Notes under the pieces: model-generated
What the model was told of the DNA's origin: nothing
Databases searched by the model: none
Seen by the model: only the letters and a program-made list of their open reading frames with translations
Translations under genes and position numbers: made by a program
Shown here: positions 61,753-64,000 of the stretch, piece after piece
Numbering within the stretch: the stretch's first letter is position 1
Layout of the letters: each line of letters begins with the position of its first letter
NCBI GenBank assembly: GCA_027625915.1
Contig: JANTQA010000076.1
Location: forward strand, 4,031,501-4,095,500
Source: Anaeramoeba flamelloides
Lineage: Eukaryota; Metamonada; Anaeramoebidae
Length of the DNA: 64,000 nucleotides
Direction: 5' to 3'

Positions 61753-61772
61753 TTTATAACCAGTGTATCACT

Positions 61773-61785
61773 GGGGGGGGGGGGG
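61773..61785. repeat. Run of thirteen G residues
   Basis: An uninterrupted G run follows GTATCACT. It is the only G or C homopolymer of this length in a window where poly(A) and poly(T) are common. It could be a real low-complexity site or an assembly artefact. Confidence 0.9.
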
Positions 61786-62081
61786 ATCTATTGTTTAATA
61801 TAGAGAGTCCAGAAATATATCTATAAAAAACTTGAACCGAGTTTGACAAAAATTATAGTACATATACTATACACGAATTGAAGATTTATCTTCAATGTAT
61901 AGGAAATTTTCATAAAATTAAAATTAAATTTTATTATTAATAATAAAAGGGATAGCATAAATTAAATTATTATTACAAAATATATGCAATTTTTTATTAA
62001 AATGTTTTTTTATTATTCTCTCTCTTTATATATTTGTTTTCATAAATCAAAAAAAAAAAAAAAAAAAAAAAAATAGATGAT

Positions 62082-62819
62082 ATGAATTCATGGGCAATTG
62101 TATATACTCTTCAGGAACTAAGAATATTCTTAGTGAAGAAATGTTTACCAAAGGTTTACGATCCTTTTTCAGAAATTGTTTATCTGGGGTTTGAAAAACA
62201 AAATTTTAAATATCCAACAGAAAATAATATTTTGAGGAGAATTACCAACGATTTTTATGAAATATTGGACTTACATGTTTCTGGAATTAATATTCTTCTG
62301 ATAATTGTAGAATTGTCATTTATGACCGAAAAACAAATGGACATACTCACACAATTAAAATTTAAAGTGATCTTAACCAATTTTCAAAAAAAGCGTAACA
62401 AAATAATATTTTCACAAAAGAAAGTAATAAAATTACCGACTAAATTAATTATCAAGTTAAGAAAAAGAAAAAAAACAATTAAAAAATTGTTAAAATCTCA
62501 ATCACTTCCAAATTCATTAATCTGGATTGGGAAACAAAAAATTGATTCAAAATATTTAACATTTCTCAAGAAAAAGAATATTAAAGTGGAAAAGATAAAA
62601 AATTATGAACAAACCTTAGCCAAAATTTTTCAAAAAAATGTATACAATTTTCTTTTAATTTTTCCTAAGGGTGATTTGAATAGACCATCTTTTTTTTTAA
62701 ATCTAATAAAAATGAGAAATATATCATATTATGAAATTAATTTGAAAAAATTGAATTCATCAAAATTTCAAGAAAAAATATTAGAATATTTTCCAGATTT
62801 GAAAAACAATAATAATTAG
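62082..62819 (+). CDS. Hypothetical protein with C-terminal receiver-like fold pattern
   Basis: The first ATG gives 245 aa, starting MNSWAIVYTLQELRIF. There is no signal peptide or clear membrane segment. The C-terminal half alternates strands and helices: NSLIWIG, KYLTFLKKK, IKVEKIKNYEQTLAKIFQK, NFLLIFPKGDL, FFLNLIKM, ISYYEINLKK. This spacing is like a receiver domain, but the phospho-Asp position would be Pro or Phe and no acidic pocket is visible, so it would be a pseudo-receiver. I recognise no family with certainty. Just upstream, a run of about 25 A ends in TAG. This is exactly the form of intron 3' ends in this window, so the ORF may be the last exon of a longer gene with a frame-compatible join at 62077. 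Confidence 0.5.
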   Translation: MNSWAIVYTLQELRIFLVKKCLPKVYDPFSEIVYLGFEKQNFKYPTENNILRRITNDFYEILDLHVSGINILLIIVELSFMTEKQMDILTQLKFKVILTNFQKKRNKIIFSQKKVIKLPTKLIIKLRKRKKTIKKLLKSQSLPNSLIWIGKQKIDSKYLTFLKKKNIKVEKIKNYEQTLAKIFQKNVYNFLLIFPKGDLNRPSFFLNLIKMRNISYYEINLKKLNSSKFQEKILEYFPDLKNNNN

Positions 62820-64000
62820 AATAAAATTTCTGGAAAACCCTTTCAATTTATCTTTTTTTTTATTATTATTAATTCATAATAAACAATAAAATTTATTTTT
62901 TCTTTTAATTGTTTTTTTTTTTAAATGAGAAAGTTTAGAAAAATAAAAATATATAAATGAAAAGGGTTTCTTATCTATTTAATATATTATTTAATTGTGT
63001 TATGTGGATATATAAACCAAATTCAAAAAAAAAAAAAAAAAAATTGAAAGCTTTAAAAAAGTTGAAAGGGTAGCAATATCATACTTTACATTCAATTTGA
63101 AAATTATTTGATTTTACAAGCAATTTCATTTTTGTTTTTTTTTTTTTGTTTTCTTTTTCTTTTTCTTTCCAGTTATATAATTTGTATTGTTAGAACAGAC
63201 AATTTTTTTTTTCAATGATTGGCAGAAGGTTCAAATAGGATTAAGTTTGTTAAATAGAAAAATCAATTAATATTTGTTGATGATATCTTATTATTGTATC
63301 AATCAATAATTGGTGGTGAAATTTCAACCAAATTTATTAATACAATTTTTTTTATGCTCATTTCATTATTTTGTGTATACTTATTTTTGATTTTTTTTTT
63401 TGGATTTGTTATTTTCTTTTATTTGGTTCACAATCGTTACTTATAAAGGTATTAATACTGGGTAAGTTAAATGTGGTTTTATATTATGTTTGGAAATATT
63501 TAAGAAATTGAGTTTTATTTTGCCTATTTTGGGTTTTCGGTATGTATATTTTTTTTCAATGGGGTTTATATAAAAATATTAGGGTATTGGTAAATTAATC
63601 TTTGATTATAAATAAATTTATTAAACTTTATCTTTTATATTTTTTATCTTATTTTTTGAAATTATTTTTATTTTTAATCATTATTTTCTTTCCCATAAGT
63701 TTTGAATCTCTCTTTAAAAATATACCTCAATATTAAGTTTTATATTTTCACCCTTTATCAAAAAGTTAGCATTTATAGATTTAATTTAAAAAAAAAAAAT
63801 AAATTATTATTGTTGTTGAAGAAGTATTAAAACATTCTTTCAGACAATTTACTTAAATTATTAAAAGGTAATTGTTGTGTAAAACCATAGATTACACGGT
63901 GTTCAAGGGGAAGAAATACCCATTTTTTATAGTTTAAAAAGGAAAAGTAAAAAATTAAAAAGAAAAATGGAAAAAACAAAAATTAAATCAAAAAAAAAAT
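62820..64000. other. Downstream intergenic sequence, nothing firm
   Basis: No ORF with protein character is seen. A word at about 63880-63900 (GTGTAAAACCATAGATTACA) resembles the hairpin near the 3' ends of the two LINE copies, and may be a third LINE fragment. Confidence 0.4.

Noticed and set aside
1-64000. tRNA, rRNA or spliceosomal RNA genes
   Set aside because: No B-box-like GGTTCGA words with matching acceptor stems, and no snRNA signature such as ACAGAGA in a suitable context, were found by eye.

Overview
This window is nuclear DNA from a very A+T-rich eukaryote with intron-containing genes. The signs are GT-AG introns rich in poly(T) and poly(A), lysine/asparagine/glutamate-rich low-complexity stretches in proteins, non-LTR retrotransposons and many small non-autonomous inverted-repeat elements. 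The conserved proteins are recognisably eukaryotic but quite divergent. The style (extreme A+T, Lys-rich inserts, homopolymer-filled introns) suits a free-living amoeboid or flagellate protist, perhaps Anaeramoeba-like or amoebozoan. That assignment is a weak inference. I saw no tRNA, rRNA or CRISPR sequences.

Six conserved genes could be rebuilt, exon by exon, and all lie on the minus strand: STT3, the catalytic subunit of oligosaccharyltransferase (3383-6722, 3 exons, 719 aa); UBA1, the ubiquitin-activating enzyme E1 (11717-15123, 3 exons, 1019 aa); an ANKRD13-type ankyrin/GPCR-chaperone protein (26244-27707); a Wntless/TMEM181-like seven-helix GOST protein (31818-35420, 3 exons, 502 aa); a DHHC palmitoyltransferase-family protein with a degenerate zinc domain and a DHIC motif (40388-41677, 2 exons, 329 aa); and ribosomal protein S14/uS11 (47103-47943, 4 exons, 154 aa). 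Three plus-strand ORFs are less certain: a Lys/Glu/Asn-rich protein (21355-22764) and two proteins whose strand/helix pattern resembles a response-regulator receiver fold (52758-53222 and 62082-62819). Four of the six conserved genes have membrane or protein-quality roles (glycosylation, lipidation, cargo receptor, membrane-protein chaperone), but nothing shows co-regulation.

The spaces between genes are long and repeat-rich. I could separate: two mariner-like MITE families with TA target sites (A, four copies; B, one copy); a short hairpin element (I), found alone and inside a larger element; TIR elements of 0.4-0.7 kb sharing an AAACT..TTTC.G.CAAAG end (D and J, about eight copies); a hairpin-array family (E, five copies) built of alternating inverted repeats; a 0.5 kb family (F, three copies) with an internal stem whose arms change together; a 0.4-1 kb family (K, three copies); and decayed LINE-type retrotransposons (two related copies facing each other at 54.8-59 kb, plus a different relic at 51.4-52.6 kb).

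The most unusual signals are the E hairpin arrays, the paired changes in the F stem, introns that start T-rich and end A-rich with almost no pyrimidine tract before the acceptor, and the DHHC-family protein lacking most zinc ligands. Exon boundaries were inferred by eye from frame, splice dinucleotides and family alignment. Repeat boundaries are approximate unless target-site evidence is given.
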